Source of the DNA: Xanthomonas sp. F10
GTDB lineage: Bacteria > Pseudomonadota > Gammaproteobacteria > Xanthomonadales > Xanthomonadaceae
NCBI RefSeq assembly: GCF_014206815.1
Contig: NZ_JACHNP010000001.1
Location: 338,456 to 402,455, forward strand
DNA length: 64,000 nucleotides
Direction: 5' to 3'
Shown here piece after piece: positions 36,010 to 45,093 of the stretch. The notes beneath the pieces were generated by a model. It ran no database searches and was not told the origin of the DNA. It was given only the letters and a program-made list of their open reading frames with translations. The position numbers and the translations under genes were made by a program. Every line of letters begins with the position of its first letter. The stretch's first letter is position 1.

Positions 36010-37332
36010 ATGCTCGGCTACTACTTCCAGCAAGCGTGGCGCAGCCTGCGCCGCAGCCCGGTGCTTACCGCGCTGATGGCGCTGTCCATCGCGGTGGGCA
36101 TCGGCGCGGCGATGACCACGCTGACGGTGATGCGGCTGCTGTCCGGCGACCCCCTGCCGGGGCGCAGCCAGCAGATCTTCTTCGCGCAACTGGATCCGCG
36201 CCCCAGCAACGGCGCCAACCAGACGCCGTACGACAAGCTCGACTACCCCTCGGCCATGGACCTGTGGAAGCGCGGGCGCGCGGATCGCCAGGCCATGGTC
36301 GCCGAGAGCCAGATCAAGGTGCATGCGGCGGACAGCGCCGCCCCGCCCTTCATGACCCAGTTGCTGATGACCCAGGCCGATTTCTTCCCGATGTTCCAGG
36401 TGCCGTTCGCCTACGGCAGCGGCTGGCGCGCGCGCGACGATCAGGATCGGGCGCGGGTGGCGGTGATCTCGTCCGACCTCAACGCCAAGCTGTTCCAGGG
36501 CCGCAACAGCGTCGGCCGCAGCCTGCTGGTGCGCGGCACCGCGGTGCGCATCGTCGGCGTGCTGGCACCGTGGCGGCCGTCGCCGCTGTTCTACACGTTG
36601 GCCGGCGGCAGCTTCGCCCATGGCGATACCGCCAGCTTCTATGGACGCACGCAGGACGTGTTCATGCCGCTGTCCAGCAGCCTGGAGGTCAACGACGGCC
36701 ACATCCAGCCGTGGACCTGCTTCAGCAAGCCCGAGCCCAACATGGACCTGCGCAGCGCCCCGTGCGTGTGGCTGCAGTTGTGGGTGCAACTGGACACGCC
36801 GGCGAAGGTCGCCGACTACCGCCGGTTGCTGGCCGACTACGCCGCGCAGCAGCACGCCGCCGGACGCATCGGCCGCGCCGACACCGCACGCCTGCTGTCG
36901 CTGCCGCAATGGCTGGACCACAACCGCGTGGTGCCGGGCGACGTGCGCCTGCAGAGCTGGCTGGCGCTGGCGTTCCTGGGCCTGTGCCTGTTCAACAGCG
37001 TCGGCCTGCTGCTGGCCACGTTCCTGCGCCGCGGCGGCGAGATCGGCGTGCGCCGCGCGTTGGGGGCCTCGCGCCGCGCGATCTTCGCGCAGTGCCTGAC
37101 CGAGGCCAGCGTGATCGGCCTGATCGGCGGCATCGGCGGTTGGCTGCTGACCCTGCTCGGCCTGTGGAGCGTGCGCCAGCAGCCCACCGCCTACGCCGAC
37201 CTGGCGCATCTGGACCTGACGACCTTCGCCGGCACCTTCGCGCTGGCGATCGCCTGCAGCCTCGCGGCCGGCCTGTTCCCCGCCCTGCGCGCCAGCGGTA
37301 TCGCGCCAGCCATGCAACTCAAGAGTCTGTAA
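36010..37332 (+). CDS. FtsX/MacB-type ABC permease, A-type, pair 1
   Basis: This 440-aa permease has one N-terminal TM (~18-42, TALMALSIAVGIGAAMTTLT), a large periplasmic domain (~45-315) of the MacB_PCD type, and three C-terminal TMs. The cytoplasmic coupling motif is GGEIGVRRALGASRRAI. Opening MLGYYFQQAWRSL identifies the A-type subunit seen five times in this array. Periplasmic C237 and C252 could form a disulfide and are shared with A-type pairs 2-4. It starts 25 bp after the ATPase gene. Substrate unknown. Confidence 0.88.
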   Translation: MLGYYFQQAWRSLRRSPVLTALMALSIAVGIGAAMTTLTVMRLLSGDPLPGRSQQIFFAQLDPRPSNGANQTPYDKLDYPSAMDLWKRGRADRQAMVAESQIKVHAADSAAPPFMTQLLMTQADFFPMFQVPFAYGSGWRARDDQDRARVAVISSDLNAKLFQGRNSVGRSLLVRGTAVRIVGVLAPWRPSPLFYTLAGGSFAHGDTASFYGRTQDVFMPLSSSLEVNDGHIQPWTCFSKPEPNMDLRSAPCVWLQLWVQLDTPAKVADYRRLLADYAAQQHAAGRIGRADTARLLSLPQWLDHNRVVPGDVRLQSWLALAFLGLCLFNSVGLLLATFLRRGGEIGVRRALGASRRAIFAQCLTEASVIGLIGGIGGWLLTLLGLWSVRQQPTAYADLAHLDLTTFAGTFALAIACSLAAGLFPALRASGIAPAMQLKSL

Positions 37333-37347
37333 GCGGGAGACGCGACG

Positions 37348-38562
37348 ATGCAGATCACTCCCATCCTCAGCGCGCTGTCGCGCCACCGCGTCGCCGCGAC
37401 GCTGATCGCGCTGGAAGTGGCTCTGGCCTGCGCCGTGCTGTGCAACGCCTTCTTCCTGATCGGCAACCGCCTGCAACTGGTGCACCTGCGCAGCGGCATC
37501 GACGAGGCCGCGCTGGGCCTGGTAACGCTGTCCGGCTGCGACGGCTGCAACGATGCCGACGTCAACGCCCGCGCCTTGGATGCGGTGCGGCGCACGCCCG
37601 GCGTGCGCGCGGCCGGCGCCATCAACACGGTTCCGTTCGCGCCACCGGCGTTCAACAACGGGCTGTGCCTGGACCAGGACTGCACCCAGGTCGGCGGCGT
37701 GCCGCACTTCTACATGCTCAGCCCGGGCGCGGTCGCCGCACTGGCGCTGAAGCCGGACAGCGGCCGCGCGTTCGGCGACGCGGACTACCAGCCGCTCGAC
37801 AACGGCATCCCGGTCGCGGCCGGCGTGTGGATCACGCGGGCGCTGGCGACGCACCTGTGGCCAGGCCAGGATCCGCTGGGCAAGGAGTTCTGGGCCGGCG
37901 GCCACTTTCGCGTGATCGGCACACTCGATCACCTGGCGCGCCCCGATCCGGGCCGCAGCGAGGACGGCGTGATCGGCAGCGACTGGTCGGTGGTGATCCC
38001 GGTGCGCGAGGCCGCGCAGTCCGGCACCTACGTGCTGCGCGCCGATCCGCGCGATCTGCCGCGAGTCTTGGCCCAGGCGCGCGCGGCGGTGGCACGGGCG
38101 GTGCCCGAGGCGGTGCTGGACAACGCCGCCAGCCAGCCGCTGGACGAATTGCGGCAGACGTATTTCCAGAGCGACCGCGCGATGACCGGGCTGCTGGTCG
38201 CGATCATCGTCGCGATGCTGCTGGTGACCGCACTGGGCATCGTCGGCCTGGCAAGCTTCTGGGTGCAGCAGCGCACCAAGCAGATCGGCATCCGCCGCGC
38301 GCTCGGCGCCACCCGCCGCGACATCCTGCGCTATTTCCAGACCGAGAACCTGCTGCTGGTCGGCGCCGGCGTGGCCCTGGGCATGCTGCTGGCCTACGGC
38401 GGCAACGTGCTGCTGATGCACGTCTTCGAACTGGAACGGCTGCCGGCCAGCTACCTGCCGGTGGGCGCGCTGCTGCTGTGCGCGCTGGGCCAGCTCGCCG
38501 TGCTCGGCCCGGCCCTGCGCGCCGCCGCGGTCGCCCCCGCCATCGCCACCCGCAGCGCCTGA
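37348..38562 (+). CDS. FtsX/MacB-type ABC permease, B-type, pair 1
   Basis: This 404-aa partner of the preceding permease has the same four-TM MacB topology. It opens MQITPILSALSRHRVAATLIALEVALACAV, the B-type form. The coupling loop is FWVQQRTKQIGIRRALGATR. The periplasmic domain has extra cysteines (SGCDGCND and GLCLDQDC), unlike most B-types here. A good Shine-Dalgarno (GGGAGA) precedes the ATG. DNA at 38234-38316 is almost identical (81 of 83 bases) to 43377-43459 in the pair-3 B gene. Confidence 0.88.
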   Translation: MQITPILSALSRHRVAATLIALEVALACAVLCNAFFLIGNRLQLVHLRSGIDEAALGLVTLSGCDGCNDADVNARALDAVRRTPGVRAAGAINTVPFAPPAFNNGLCLDQDCTQVGGVPHFYMLSPGAVAALALKPDSGRAFGDADYQPLDNGIPVAAGVWITRALATHLWPGQDPLGKEFWAGGHFRVIGTLDHLARPDPGRSEDGVIGSDWSVVIPVREAAQSGTYVLRADPRDLPRVLAQARAAVARAVPEAVLDNAASQPLDELRQTYFQSDRAMTGLLVAIIVAMLLVTALGIVGLASFWVQQRTKQIGIRRALGATRRDILRYFQTENLLLVGAGVALGMLLAYGGNVLLMHVFELERLPASYLPVGALLLCALGQLAVLGPALRAAAVAPAIATRSA

Positions 38563-38574
38563 CCCGGAGTCCGC

Positions 38575-39885
38575 ATGTTCGCTTACTACCTCCGCCTGGC
38601 GCTGCGCAGCTTCGGCCGCAACCGCATCCTCACCGCGCTGATGGTGCTGGCCGTGGCGCTGGGCATCGGCGCGTCGATGACCATGCTGACGGTGCTGCAC
38701 ACGCTCTCCGGCGATCCCTTGCCCGGGCGCAGCGCCACGCTGTTCCACCCGCAGTTGGATCCGCGTCCGCGCAACCTGCCCAGTGCCGGCCCCGAGCCGC
38801 CGGACGAGTTGACCTGGCAGGACGCGACCGCGCTGTACCGGGCGCAGGCGGCGCCGGCGCAGACCATGACCAGCGGGAACTGGCTGCCGGTGCGCCAGAC
38901 CGTGCCCAACAGCCCCTTGCGCATGCTCACCACCCGCGCCGCCACGGCCGATCTGTTCGGCATGTTCGGCATGCGCTTCCTCTACGGCAGCGGCTGGAGC
39001 CATCGCGACGATACGCAGCGCGCGCCGGTGGTGGTGCTGAGCCGCCAGCTCAACGACGCGCTGTTCGGCGGCGCGGACAGCGTCGGCAAGACCCTGACCA
39101 TCGCCACCCGCCCGTTCCGGGTGATCGGGGTGATCGACGCCTGGGATGCGCAGCCGCGCTTCTACGATCTCAACTCCGGCGCGTACACGCCGCCGGAGGC
39201 GCTGTACATGCCGTTCGAGACCTGGCTGGACCTGCCGCAGGACTACGGCTACGGGCCGATGCAGTGCTGGGGCAAGGATGGCGAGGCCGGCCTGCACGAC
39301 CCCAAGGCCGCGCAATGCACCTGGGTGCAGTACTGGGTGCGGTTGGACACGCCGGAGCAGGTGCGGCGCTACCGCGCGGCGCTGGATGCCTACAGCGCGC
39401 AGCAGCGCCAGCTCGGCCGTTTCGAGCGCGTGCCCAACACGCGCCTGCGCAGCCTGGTCGCGTGGCTGGATTACAAGCGGGTGGTGCCGGCCACGGTGCG
39501 CATGCAGACCTGGATCGCCTTCGGCGTGCTGCTGGTGTGCCTGCTCAATGCGGTCGGCCTGCTGGTCGCCAAGTTCATGCGCAAGGCCGGCGAGATCGGC
39601 GTGCGCCGTGCGCTCGGCGCCAGCCGCCGCGCGGTGTTCGCGCAATGCCTGGCCGAGTCGGCGCTGATCGGCTGCCTGGGCGGACTGCTCGGCATTCCGC
39701 TGACCTGGATCGGCCTGTGGCTGGTGCGCCAGCAACCAGTGGCCTATGCGCAGCAGGCGCATGCCGATCCCGCGATCCTGGGCATCGCCCTGGCCGTGGC
39801 CACGCTCTCGGCGCTGGCCGCCGGCCTGTGGCCGGCCTGGCGCGCCTCGCGCATCGCCCCCGCCCTGCAGGTGAAATCGCTATGA
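38575..39885 (+). CDS. FtsX/MacB-type ABC permease, A-type, pair 2
   Basis: This 436-aa A-type permease opens MFAYYLRLALRSFGRNRILTALM, has a first TM at ~18-42 and a periplasmic domain to ~315, then three TMs. Its coupling motif is AGEIGVRRALGASRRAV. Periplasmic C231 and C248 correspond to the pair conserved in A-types 1-4. It begins 12 bp after the previous stop, and its TGA overlaps the next ATG, so translation of pair 2 is coupled. Confidence 0.88.
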   Translation: MFAYYLRLALRSFGRNRILTALMVLAVALGIGASMTMLTVLHTLSGDPLPGRSATLFHPQLDPRPRNLPSAGPEPPDELTWQDATALYRAQAAPAQTMTSGNWLPVRQTVPNSPLRMLTTRAATADLFGMFGMRFLYGSGWSHRDDTQRAPVVVLSRQLNDALFGGADSVGKTLTIATRPFRVIGVIDAWDAQPRFYDLNSGAYTPPEALYMPFETWLDLPQDYGYGPMQCWGKDGEAGLHDPKAAQCTWVQYWVRLDTPEQVRRYRAALDAYSAQQRQLGRFERVPNTRLRSLVAWLDYKRVVPATVRMQTWIAFGVLLVCLLNAVGLLVAKFMRKAGEIGVRRALGASRRAVFAQCLAESALIGCLGGLLGIPLTWIGLWLVRQQPVAYAQQAHADPAILGIALAVATLSALAAGLWPAWRASRIAPALQVKSL

Positions 39886-41123
39886 CCTCGCTGCCTCCGG
39901 TACGCCCCATCCTGTCCGCGCTGGGCAGCCATCGCGCCGCGGTGGTGCTGATGGCGCTGCAGATCGCCCTGACCCTGGCGGTGCTGTGCAACCTGGTGTT
40001 CATCATCGTCCGCACCTACCAGCGCGTGCACACGCCCACCGGGGTGATGGAGCAGGACATCGGCCTGATCCAGAGCATCGGCGTGATCGGCGAGCCGGGC
40101 AGCGTCAGCAGCGTCGGCCGCAGCCTGGACATCCTGCAGGCGGTGCCGGGCGTGGAAGCGGCGGCGTTCGGCACGCCGCCGCTGTGGGGCCCGGCACAGG
40201 CGCAGCTGTTCCTGGAGCCGCAGGCCACGCAACCGGTCGCCCGTGCCAGCCTGTTCCTCGGCAGCCAGGGCCTGAACCGCACGCTGGGCATCCGCATCGT
40301 CGCCGGCCGCGACCTGCGCGATGCGGAACTGCCTGGCGCCTCGGCCCTGTTCGGCGCGCCACCGGAGATCGAGCGTCGCCTACCGGCGCTGATCACGCCC
40401 TCGCTGGCCGCCAAGCTGTTCCCCGGGGTCTCGCCACTGGGCCGCACGCTCTACACCAGCACCTTCAATCAGCCGGTGCGGCTGGACATCGTCGGGGTGA
40501 TGGCGCCGCTGCGCGGCGAGATCACCGGGCACGACGACGATGCCGATGCGCTACTGAGCGAGATCCACGTCGGCAGCGAAGGCTGGGGCGGCGGCTACGT
40601 CATCCGCAGCAAGCCGGGGCAATTGGCGCGGGTGCTGCCGCTTGCGGCGGCGGCGATGCAGCGCGCCAACCCCACCTACGTGCAGCAGCGCGTGGCCACC
40701 ATGCAGGAACTGCGGGCCGACTACTTCAAGAGCGACAGCGCGGTGGCGCGGATGCTGCTGGCGATCATCCTGATCCTGCTCACCGTCACCGCACTGGGCA
40801 TCGGCGGGCTGGCCAGCTTCTGGGTGCAGCAGCGCACCCGGCAGATCGGCATCCGCCGCGCGCTCGGCGCCACCCGCGGCGACATCCTGCGCTACTTCCA
40901 GCTGGAAAACCTGCTGATCGTCGGCGGCGGCGCGCTGCTCGGCGCGGTGCTCGCCTACGTCATGAACCAGTGGCTGATGCAGCGCTTCGAACTGGAGCGG
41001 CTGTCTTCGCCCACCGTGCTGACCGGCATCGTCGCGGTGTGGCTGCTCGGCCAATTCGCCGTGCTCGGCCCCGCCCTGCGTGCCGCCGCCGTCCCGCCCG
41101 CCACCGCCACCCGCAGCGCCTGA
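39882..41123 (+). CDS. FtsX/MacB-type ABC permease, B-type, pair 2
   Basis: This 413-aa B-type permease opens MTSLPPVRPILSALGSHRAAVVLM. The N-terminal TM is followed by a ~240-residue periplasmic domain and three TMs. The coupling loop is FWVQQRTRQIGIRRALGATR. The ATG at 39882 overlaps the pair-2 A stop (ATGA). The same frame stays open for nearly 4 kb upstream only because of GC bias; the true start is fixed by the B-type consensus. It ends PPATATRSA, the family's usual C-terminus. Confidence 0.88.
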   Translation: MTSLPPVRPILSALGSHRAAVVLMALQIALTLAVLCNLVFIIVRTYQRVHTPTGVMEQDIGLIQSIGVIGEPGSVSSVGRSLDILQAVPGVEAAAFGTPPLWGPAQAQLFLEPQATQPVARASLFLGSQGLNRTLGIRIVAGRDLRDAELPGASALFGAPPEIERRLPALITPSLAAKLFPGVSPLGRTLYTSTFNQPVRLDIVGVMAPLRGEITGHDDDADALLSEIHVGSEGWGGGYVIRSKPGQLARVLPLAAAAMQRANPTYVQQRVATMQELRADYFKSDSAVARMLLAIILILLTVTALGIGGLASFWVQQRTRQIGIRRALGATRGDILRYFQLENLLIVGGGALLGAVLAYVMNQWLMQRFELERLSSPTVLTGIVAVWLLGQFAVLGPALRAAAVPPATATRSA

Positions 41124-41136
41124 CCCCGGAGCTCCC

Positions 41137-42432
41137 ATGTTCGGCTACTACGTCCGCCTCGCCTTGCGCAGCTTCCGCCGCAACACCGTCCTCACTGCAT
41201 TGATGGTGCTGGCCATCGCCCTGGGGATCGGCGCCAGCATGACCACGCTGACCGTGTTCCACGTGCTCTCCGGCGACCCGATCCCGCAGAAGAGCGATCG
41301 CCTGTTCTACGTGCAGGTGGATGCCCAGCCCAAGGCAGGCTACCAGCCGGGCGAGGAACCGGATTCGCAGAACACCCGCTTCGATGCCGAGGCCCTGCTG
41401 CGCGAGAAGCGCGCCCAGCGCCAGGCGCTGATGACCGGTGGCAGCGTGGCGATCGAACCGCGCAAGAGCGGCCTGAAGCCGTTCAAGTCGGAAGTACGCT
41501 TTACCTCGGCGGACTTCTTCCCGATGTTCGACACGCCGTTCCTGTACGGCCACGGCTGGACCGGCACCGAAGACGAGCGCCACGACCGCGTGGTGGTCAT
41601 CAGCCGGAAGCTCAACGAGAAGCTGTTCGACGGCGCCGACAGCGTCGGCCGCGAACTGCGCATGGACCAGAACACCTTCCGCATCGTCGGCGTGCTCGAC
41701 GCTTGGGACCCCAAACCGCGCTTCTACGACGTCACCAATACCTACGGGTCGGACGAACAGGCCTACCTGCCGTTCTCGGTGGCGATGGACCTGAAGATGG
41801 ACCGCAACGGCAGCATGAACTGCTTCGGCGACAGCAACGGCGACCAGACCGCGCTCAATGCGCCCTGCACCTGGGTGCAGTACTGGGTGGAACTGGAAAG
41901 CCCGGCGCAGGCCGCCGACTACAAGGCCTACCTGGAGAACTATTCGGCCCAGCAGCGCGCCGCCGGCCGCTTCCAGCGCCCCAACAACGTGCGCCTGCGC
42001 AACGTCATGCAGTGGCTGGACCACAACGAAGTGGTGCCCGGCGACGTGCGCCTGCAGCTGTGGCTGGCGATGGGCTTCCTGCTGGTGTGCCTGCTCAACA
42101 CCGTCGGCCTGCTGCTGGCCAAGTTCCTGCGCCGCAGCGGCGAGATCGGCGTGCGCCGCGCATTGGGCGCTTCGCGCGGAGCGATCTTTGCGCAATGCCT
42201 GGTGGAGGCCGGCGCCATCGGCCTGGTCGGCGGCATGGCCGGCCTGGCGCTGGCCACGCTCGGCCTGTGGGCCGTGCGCCAGCAGCCGGCCAGCTACGCC
42301 AAGCTGGCGCACCTGGACCCCAGCATGCTGGCGCTGACCTTCGCGATGGCGGTGGGCGCCAGCCTGCTCGCCGGCCTGTTGCCGTCGTGGCGCGCCATCC
42401 AGGTCGCGCCCGCCCTGCAGCTCAAGTCCTGA
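41137..42432 (+). CDS. FtsX/MacB-type ABC permease, A-type, pair 3
   Basis: This 431-aa A-type permease opens MFGYYVRLALRSFRRNTVLTALM. Its coupling motif is SGEIGVRRALGASRGAI. C229 and C244 match the conserved periplasmic cysteine pair. The periplasmic domain contains RFTSADFFPMFDTPFLYGHG, which recurs nearly unchanged in the pair-4 A gene, suggesting that pairs 3 and 4 are the most recent duplicates. It starts 13 bp after pair 2. Confidence 0.88.
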   Translation: MFGYYVRLALRSFRRNTVLTALMVLAIALGIGASMTTLTVFHVLSGDPIPQKSDRLFYVQVDAQPKAGYQPGEEPDSQNTRFDAEALLREKRAQRQALMTGGSVAIEPRKSGLKPFKSEVRFTSADFFPMFDTPFLYGHGWTGTEDERHDRVVVISRKLNEKLFDGADSVGRELRMDQNTFRIVGVLDAWDPKPRFYDVTNTYGSDEQAYLPFSVAMDLKMDRNGSMNCFGDSNGDQTALNAPCTWVQYWVELESPAQAADYKAYLENYSAQQRAAGRFQRPNNVRLRNVMQWLDHNEVVPGDVRLQLWLAMGFLLVCLLNTVGLLLAKFLRRSGEIGVRRALGASRGAIFAQCLVEAGAIGLVGGMAGLALATLGLWAVRQQPASYAKLAHLDPSMLALTFAMAVGASLLAGLLPSWRAIQVAPALQLKS

Positions 42433-42478
42433 TCCTGCGCGCCCTGCGCCTTCCACGCATCCTCACAAGGTCATCGCC

Positions 42479-43705
42479 ATGGATATCCGCCCCATCCTGT
42501 CCACCCTGCGCCGGCACAAGACCGCCGCCGCGCTGATCGTGCTGGAGATCGCCCTGGCCTGCGCGATCGTGTGCAACGCGCTGTTCCTGATCGGCAACCG
42601 CATCGAGACCCTGCACCGGCCCAGCGGCATCGCCGAGTCGGAACTGGTGACGATCTCGCTGGGCGGGATCGGCCAGCAGGTCAACGCCGCCGCGCGCACC
42701 CGCGAGGACCTGGCCGCGTTGCGCGCGGTGCCCGGCGTGCGCAGCGCCACGTTGCTCAACCAGGTGCCGTTCGTGCACTACTCCTGGAACACCAGCCTGT
42801 CGCTGACCGCGGACCAGGAGCGGCCCACGCTCAACGCGGCGCAGTACATGGCCGAGGAAGGCACGCTGAAGACCCTGGGCCTGAAGCTGGTGGCCGGGCG
42901 CGATTTCGCCCCCGACGAATACATGGATCTGGAAGCCGCCCAGACCGACAAGCGGATCCAGGAGAAAGGCACCGCCATCATCCTCAATCGCGCCACCGCC
43001 GAAAAGATGTTCCCGGGGCAGAACGCGCTGGGCAAGACCGTGTATACCGGGCCGGTGGGCGCCCGCGTGGTCGGCATCGTCGAGACCCTGGCGCGGCCCA
43101 CCGCCACCAGCGGCCTGGCCGAGATCGACTACGCGATGCTGCTGCCGTTTCGCCTGAACTACACCGACGGGCTGTACGTGCTGCGGGTCACCGACCCGTC
43201 ACGGCGCCAGGAAGTACTGAACGCGGCCACCGCGGCGCTGATGAAGGTCGACAGCAGCCGGCTGGTGCTCAAGCAGCAGACCTACAGCGAGATTCGCGAC
43301 GCCTACTTCCAGGGCGACCGCGCGATGGTGTGGCTGCTCGGCGCGGTCTGCGTGGCGCTGCTGGTGGTGACCGCGCTGGGCATCGTCGGCCTGGCCAGCT
43401 TCTGGGTGCAGCAACGCACCAAGCAGATCGGCATCCGCCGCGCGCTCGGCGCCACCCGCGGGCAGATCCTGCGCTACTTCCAGACCGAGAACTTCCTGCT
43501 GGCCAGCACCGGCATCGTGCTCGGCATGCTGCTGGCCTACGCCATCAACCAATGGCTGATGGGCAAGTACGAACTGCCGCGCCTGCCGCTGTCCTACCTG
43601 CCGATCGGCGCGGTGGCGCTGTGGCTGCTCGGCCAGCTCGCCGTGTTCGCGCCGGCGCGCCGCGCCGCCGACGTGCCGCCGGCCGTCGCCACTCGCAGCA
43701 CCTGA
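42479..43705 (+). CDS. FtsX/MacB-type ABC permease, B-type, pair 3
   Basis: This 408-aa B-type permease opens MDIRPILSTLRRHKTAAALIVLEIALACAI. Its coupling loop is FWVQQRTKQIGIRRALGATR, and the following ENFLLASTGIVLGMLLAYA is repeated exactly in the pair-4 B protein. A 46-bp spacer separates it from its A partner, and a hairpin with a T-run follows 11 bp after its stop, splitting the array into pairs 1-3 and pairs 4-5. Confidence 0.88.
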   Translation: MDIRPILSTLRRHKTAAALIVLEIALACAIVCNALFLIGNRIETLHRPSGIAESELVTISLGGIGQQVNAAARTREDLAALRAVPGVRSATLLNQVPFVHYSWNTSLSLTADQERPTLNAAQYMAEEGTLKTLGLKLVAGRDFAPDEYMDLEAAQTDKRIQEKGTAIILNRATAEKMFPGQNALGKTVYTGPVGARVVGIVETLARPTATSGLAEIDYAMLLPFRLNYTDGLYVLRVTDPSRRQEVLNAATAALMKVDSSRLVLKQQTYSEIRDAYFQGDRAMVWLLGAVCVALLVVTALGIVGLASFWVQQRTKQIGIRRALGATRGQILRYFQTENFLLASTGIVLGMLLAYAINQWLMGKYELPRLPLSYLPIGAVALWLLGQLAVFAPARRAADVPPAVATRST

Positions 43706-43716
43706 CCCATCCCGTT

Positions 43717-43740
43717 GGCCGGCTTCGGCCGGCCTTTTTT
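43717..43740 (+). terminator. Intrinsic terminator inside the permease array
   Basis: A 7-bp perfect stem GGCCGGC/GCCGGCC with a TTCG tetraloop and six Ts lies between permease pairs 3 and 4, 15 bp before the next ATG. It has the form of a strong intrinsic terminator, so pairs 4-5 and the regulators would be expressed by read-through or from another promoter. Confidence 0.88.
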
Positions 43741-43754
43741 CATCAGGACGCACG

Positions 43755-45056
43755 ATGCTCGGCTACTACTGCAAACTGGCGCTGCACAGTTTTCGTCGCA
43801 ATCGCCTGCTCACCGCCCTGATGGTGCTGGCGATGGCGGTGGGCATCGGCGCGTCGATGACCACGCTGACCGTGTTCCACGTGCTGGCGGCCGATCCCAT
43901 TCCCGGCAAGAGTGCGCAGCTGTTCAACGTCGAACTCAATCTTCAGCCGGACGACCACTACGATCCGAACGACACCGATCCACAGCAACTGAGCCGGCGC
44001 GATGCCGAGACGTTGCTGCGCGACCGGCGCGGCGACCGCCAGGCGATGATGTCGGCCGGCGGCGTGACCGTGATCCCTGCGCAAGCGGCGCAGACCCCGT
44101 TCGGCGCCGAAGCGCGCTACACCAGTGCCGATTTCTTCCCCATGTTCGCGGTGCCGATGCGCTACGGCCACGCCTGGACCGCGGACGACGATGCCCGGCG
44201 CGCGCGCGTGGTGGTCATCTCGCAACGCCTCAACGCGCAACTGTTCGGCGACGTGGACAGCGTCGGCCGCGAACTGCAGCTCGGCGATAGCGCGCTGCGG
44301 GTGGTTGGGGTGATGGACGACTGGAACATGAATCCGCGCTTCTACGACCTGACCAATACCGAGTACGGCAACAGCGAGGACGTCTTCGTGCCGTTCTCCA
44401 CCGCACGCGACCTGGACCTGGACGTCAGCGGCTCGATGTCCTGCTGGGGCGACACGGCCGATGGCAAGACCAGCGAAAACGCGCCGTGCGCCTGGATCCA
44501 GTACTGGGTGGAACTGGACAGCCCCGGCAAACGCGTCGCCTACCTGGACGCGCTGCAAGCGTATGCGCAACAGCAGCGCGATGCTGGCCGCTTCAGCCAT
44601 CCGCCGGACATCCGCCTCAGCGACGTGATGACCTGGTTGGACCGCAACCACGCGGTGCCCTCCGACGTGCGTCTGCAGGTGTGGCTGGCGCTGGCGTTCC
44701 TGGGCATCTGCCTGCTCAACACCGCCGGCCTGATGCTGGCCAAGTTCCTGCGCCACAGCGGCGAAATCGGCGTGCGCCGCGCGCTGGGCGCCTCGCGCCG
44801 GGCGATCTTCGCCCAGCACCTGGTCGAGGTAGCGACGATCGGCGTGGCCGGTGGCAGCGCCGGCCTGCTGCTGGCCTGGATTGGCACCTGGCTAGTGCGG
44901 CAGCAGCCGGCCGAGTACGCGTCGCTGGCGCACCTGGATGGCCGCATGCTGCTGCTCGCGCTTGGCCTGAGCCTGGGCAGCAGCCTGCTGGCCGGCCTGC
45001 TGCCGGCCTGGCAGGCGATGCGCGTGCCCACCGCCCTGCAACTCAAGTCGCAATGA
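43755..45056 (+). CDS. FtsX/MacB-type ABC permease, A-type, pair 4
   Basis: This 433-aa A-type permease opens MLGYYCKLALHSFRRNRLLTALM. C230 and C245 correspond to the conserved periplasmic pair. The coupling motif is SGEIGVRRALGASRRAI. Its periplasmic domain is closest to that of pair 3 (RYTSADFFPMFAVPMRYGHA; RFYDLTNTEYG versus RFYDVTNTYG). First gene after the internal terminator; the T-run ends only 14 bp before the ATG, leaving no room for a promoter in between. Confidence 0.88.
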   Translation: MLGYYCKLALHSFRRNRLLTALMVLAMAVGIGASMTTLTVFHVLAADPIPGKSAQLFNVELNLQPDDHYDPNDTDPQQLSRRDAETLLRDRRGDRQAMMSAGGVTVIPAQAAQTPFGAEARYTSADFFPMFAVPMRYGHAWTADDDARRARVVVISQRLNAQLFGDVDSVGRELQLGDSALRVVGVMDDWNMNPRFYDLTNTEYGNSEDVFVPFSTARDLDLDVSGSMSCWGDTADGKTSENAPCAWIQYWVELDSPGKRVAYLDALQAYAQQQRDAGRFSHPPDIRLSDVMTWLDRNHAVPSDVRLQVWLALAFLGICLLNTAGLMLAKFLRHSGEIGVRRALGASRRAIFAQHLVEVATIGVAGGSAGLLLAWIGTWLVRQQPAEYASLAHLDGRMLLLALGLSLGSSLLAGLLPAWQAMRVPTALQLKSQ

Positions 45057-45093
45057 CGCGCCGCGTGCGCCCCTCTCAGCCAGGACTCCCGCC

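Noticed and set aside
35857-39762. A 1301-codon frame on the minus strand opposite the permeases
   Set aside because: Its product is Ala/Val/Gln/His/Arg-rich antisense shadow sequence with no domain; the opposite strand carries clear membrane-protein genes.
36036-41123. An uninterrupted 1695-codon frame across permease pairs 1 and 2
   Set aside because: Only the last 413 codons (from 39882) look like protein. The rest is an Arg/Pro/Gly-rich shadow of the three preceding permeases, kept open by high GC.
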